From: an uncultured Marinilabiliales bacterium
GTDB taxonomy: Bacteria > Bacteroidota > Bacteroidia > Bacteroidales > BM520
DNA: 5,960 nt
Reading direction: 5' to 3'
Assembly (NCBI GenBank): GCA_937877575.1
Contig: CALFIZ010000228.1
Span: 1-5,960, forward strand
The notes beneath the pieces were generated by a model. The model made no database searches, was not told the origin of the DNA, and saw only the letters and a program-made list of their open reading frames with translations. This document shows, in pieces, positions 5,354-5,960 of this stretch (its first letter is position 1; the number at the start of each line of letters is the position of its first letter). The position numbers and the translations under genes are program-made.

Positions 5354-5960
5354 ATGGAAGATAAAAATGAAAAAATAATCAGGGTTAATCTTGAAGAACA
5401 GATGAAATCGGCGTATATCGACTATTCTATGTCGGTTATAGTGGCGAGAGCCCTGCCGGATGTTCGCGATGGACTTAAACCCGTACACAGACGTGTTTTG
5501 TTTGGCATGTCGGAACTTGGCATAAGGTCAAATACATCCTTTAAGAAGTCAGCACGTATCGTGGGTGAAGTCCTGGGTAAATATCACCCTCATGGTGACT
5601 CCTCTGTTTACGATGCGATGGTGAGAATGGCTCAGCCGTGGCTGCTGAGATACCCGATGGTTGACGGACAGGGTAACTTCGGCTCTATCGACGGTGACAG
5701 TGCCGCTGCCATGCGTTATACCGAGGCGAGACTGACGAAGTATTCGGAGGAAATGCTTGCCGACATCGACAAGGACACTGTCGATTTTCAGAATAATTTT
5801 GATGACTCGCTTCAGGAACCGGTCGTGCTGCCTTCAAGACTGCCTTACCTTCTTGTAAACGGTGCGTCAGGTATCGCCGTGGGTATGGCAACCAATATGG
5901 CGCCGCATAACCTCGGCGAAGTCATTGACGGTATCAACGCTTATATTGACAATAATGACA
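5354..5960 (+). CDS. gyrA: DNA gyrase subunit A, N-terminal part (3' partial)
   Basis: The frame starting at ATG 5354 runs off the right edge after 202 full codons. GyrA is the breakage-reunion subunit of gyrase; with GyrB it introduces negative supercoils using ATP. The start of the winged-helix/tower region is plain: 'YIDYSMSVIVARALPDVRDG' (21-40), 'LKPVHRRVL' (41-49), the 'KYHPHGDSSVYDAMVRMAQP' segment (76-95), 'DGQGNFGSIDGDSAAAMRYTE' region (104-124) and 'NGASGIAVGMATNMAPHN' (169-186). The catalytic Arg121-Tyr122 pair is present and numbering coincides with E. coli. The quinolone-resistance-determining positions carry Ser83 and Asp87, the residues of susceptible enzymes. ParC of topoisomerase IV is the alternative, but these motifs and the divergent clpC neighbour favour GyrA. 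An AGGA ends only 2 bases before the ATG, too close to be a normal Shine-Dalgarno, as is common in Bacteroidota. Confidence 0.95.
   Translation, partial: MEDKNEKIIRVNLEEQMKSAYIDYSMSVIVARALPDVRDGLKPVHRRVLFGMSELGIRSNTSFKKSARIVGEVLGKYHPHGDSSVYDAMVRMAQPWLLRYPMVDGQGNFGSIDGDSAAAMRYTEARLTKYSEEMLADIDKDTVDFQNNFDDSLQEPVVLPSRLPYLLVNGASGIAVGMATNMAPHNLGEVIDGINAYIDNND

Noticed and set aside
5228..5488. Minus-strand open frame of 86 codons covering the gyrA promoter and start.
   Set aside because: It overlaps the gyrA start in antisense, has no recognisable motif, and its rich Phe/Ile content fits A/T-rich non-coding sequence.

Overview
The window looks like an ordinary chromosomal stretch from a Bacteroidales-type (Bacteroidota) bacterium. 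Three things point there: a ClpC gene lying divergently next to gyrA, start sites with little or no Shine-Dalgarno sequence but matches to the Bacteroidota -7 element TAnnTTTG, and an asparagine/tyrosine-rich type I periplasmic-binding-like protein of a kind familiar from that order. The genus cannot be settled by eye.

Layout, left to right. Positions 1-1062 (+) hold the C-terminal 353 codons of a periplasmic-binding-fold protein whose start lies outside the window; its first ~240 bases are extremely A/T-rich (about 20% GC) and encode an Asn/Lys-rich low-complexity stretch. Two bases after its stop, and converging on it, is the end of a sigma-70-family sigma factor (1065-1688, -). Upstream of that, on the same minus strand, come radC (1731-2441) and clpC (2511-5135), with gaps of 42 and 69 bases. 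These three may form a clpC-radC-sigma transcription unit. A 218-base divergent intergenic region (5136-5353) carries candidate promoters for clpC (-) and gyrA (+). The window ends inside gyrA (5354 onward, first 202 codons).

Functionally, clpC encodes a two-ring AAA+ unfoldase that keeps a ClpP-docking loop, so it is probably the regulatory subunit of a ClpCP protease. gyrA encodes the breakage-reunion subunit of DNA gyrase with intact catalytic residues. radC encodes a JAB/JAMM-fold protein of uncertain cellular role. The sigma factor has no anti-sigma gene beside it in the window.

I found no convincing new multi-gene system, mobile element, CRISPR array, tRNA or rRNA. The most interesting non-coding signal is a perfect 14-bp inverted repeat, extendable to 17 pairs with one bulged base, that folds the radC start codon into an almost purely A-U hairpin and leaves an AAAGG sequence in the loop. 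The second is the sharply bounded A/T-rich, Asn-rich segment in the left-hand gene. No stretch longer than 300 bases lacks a gene.
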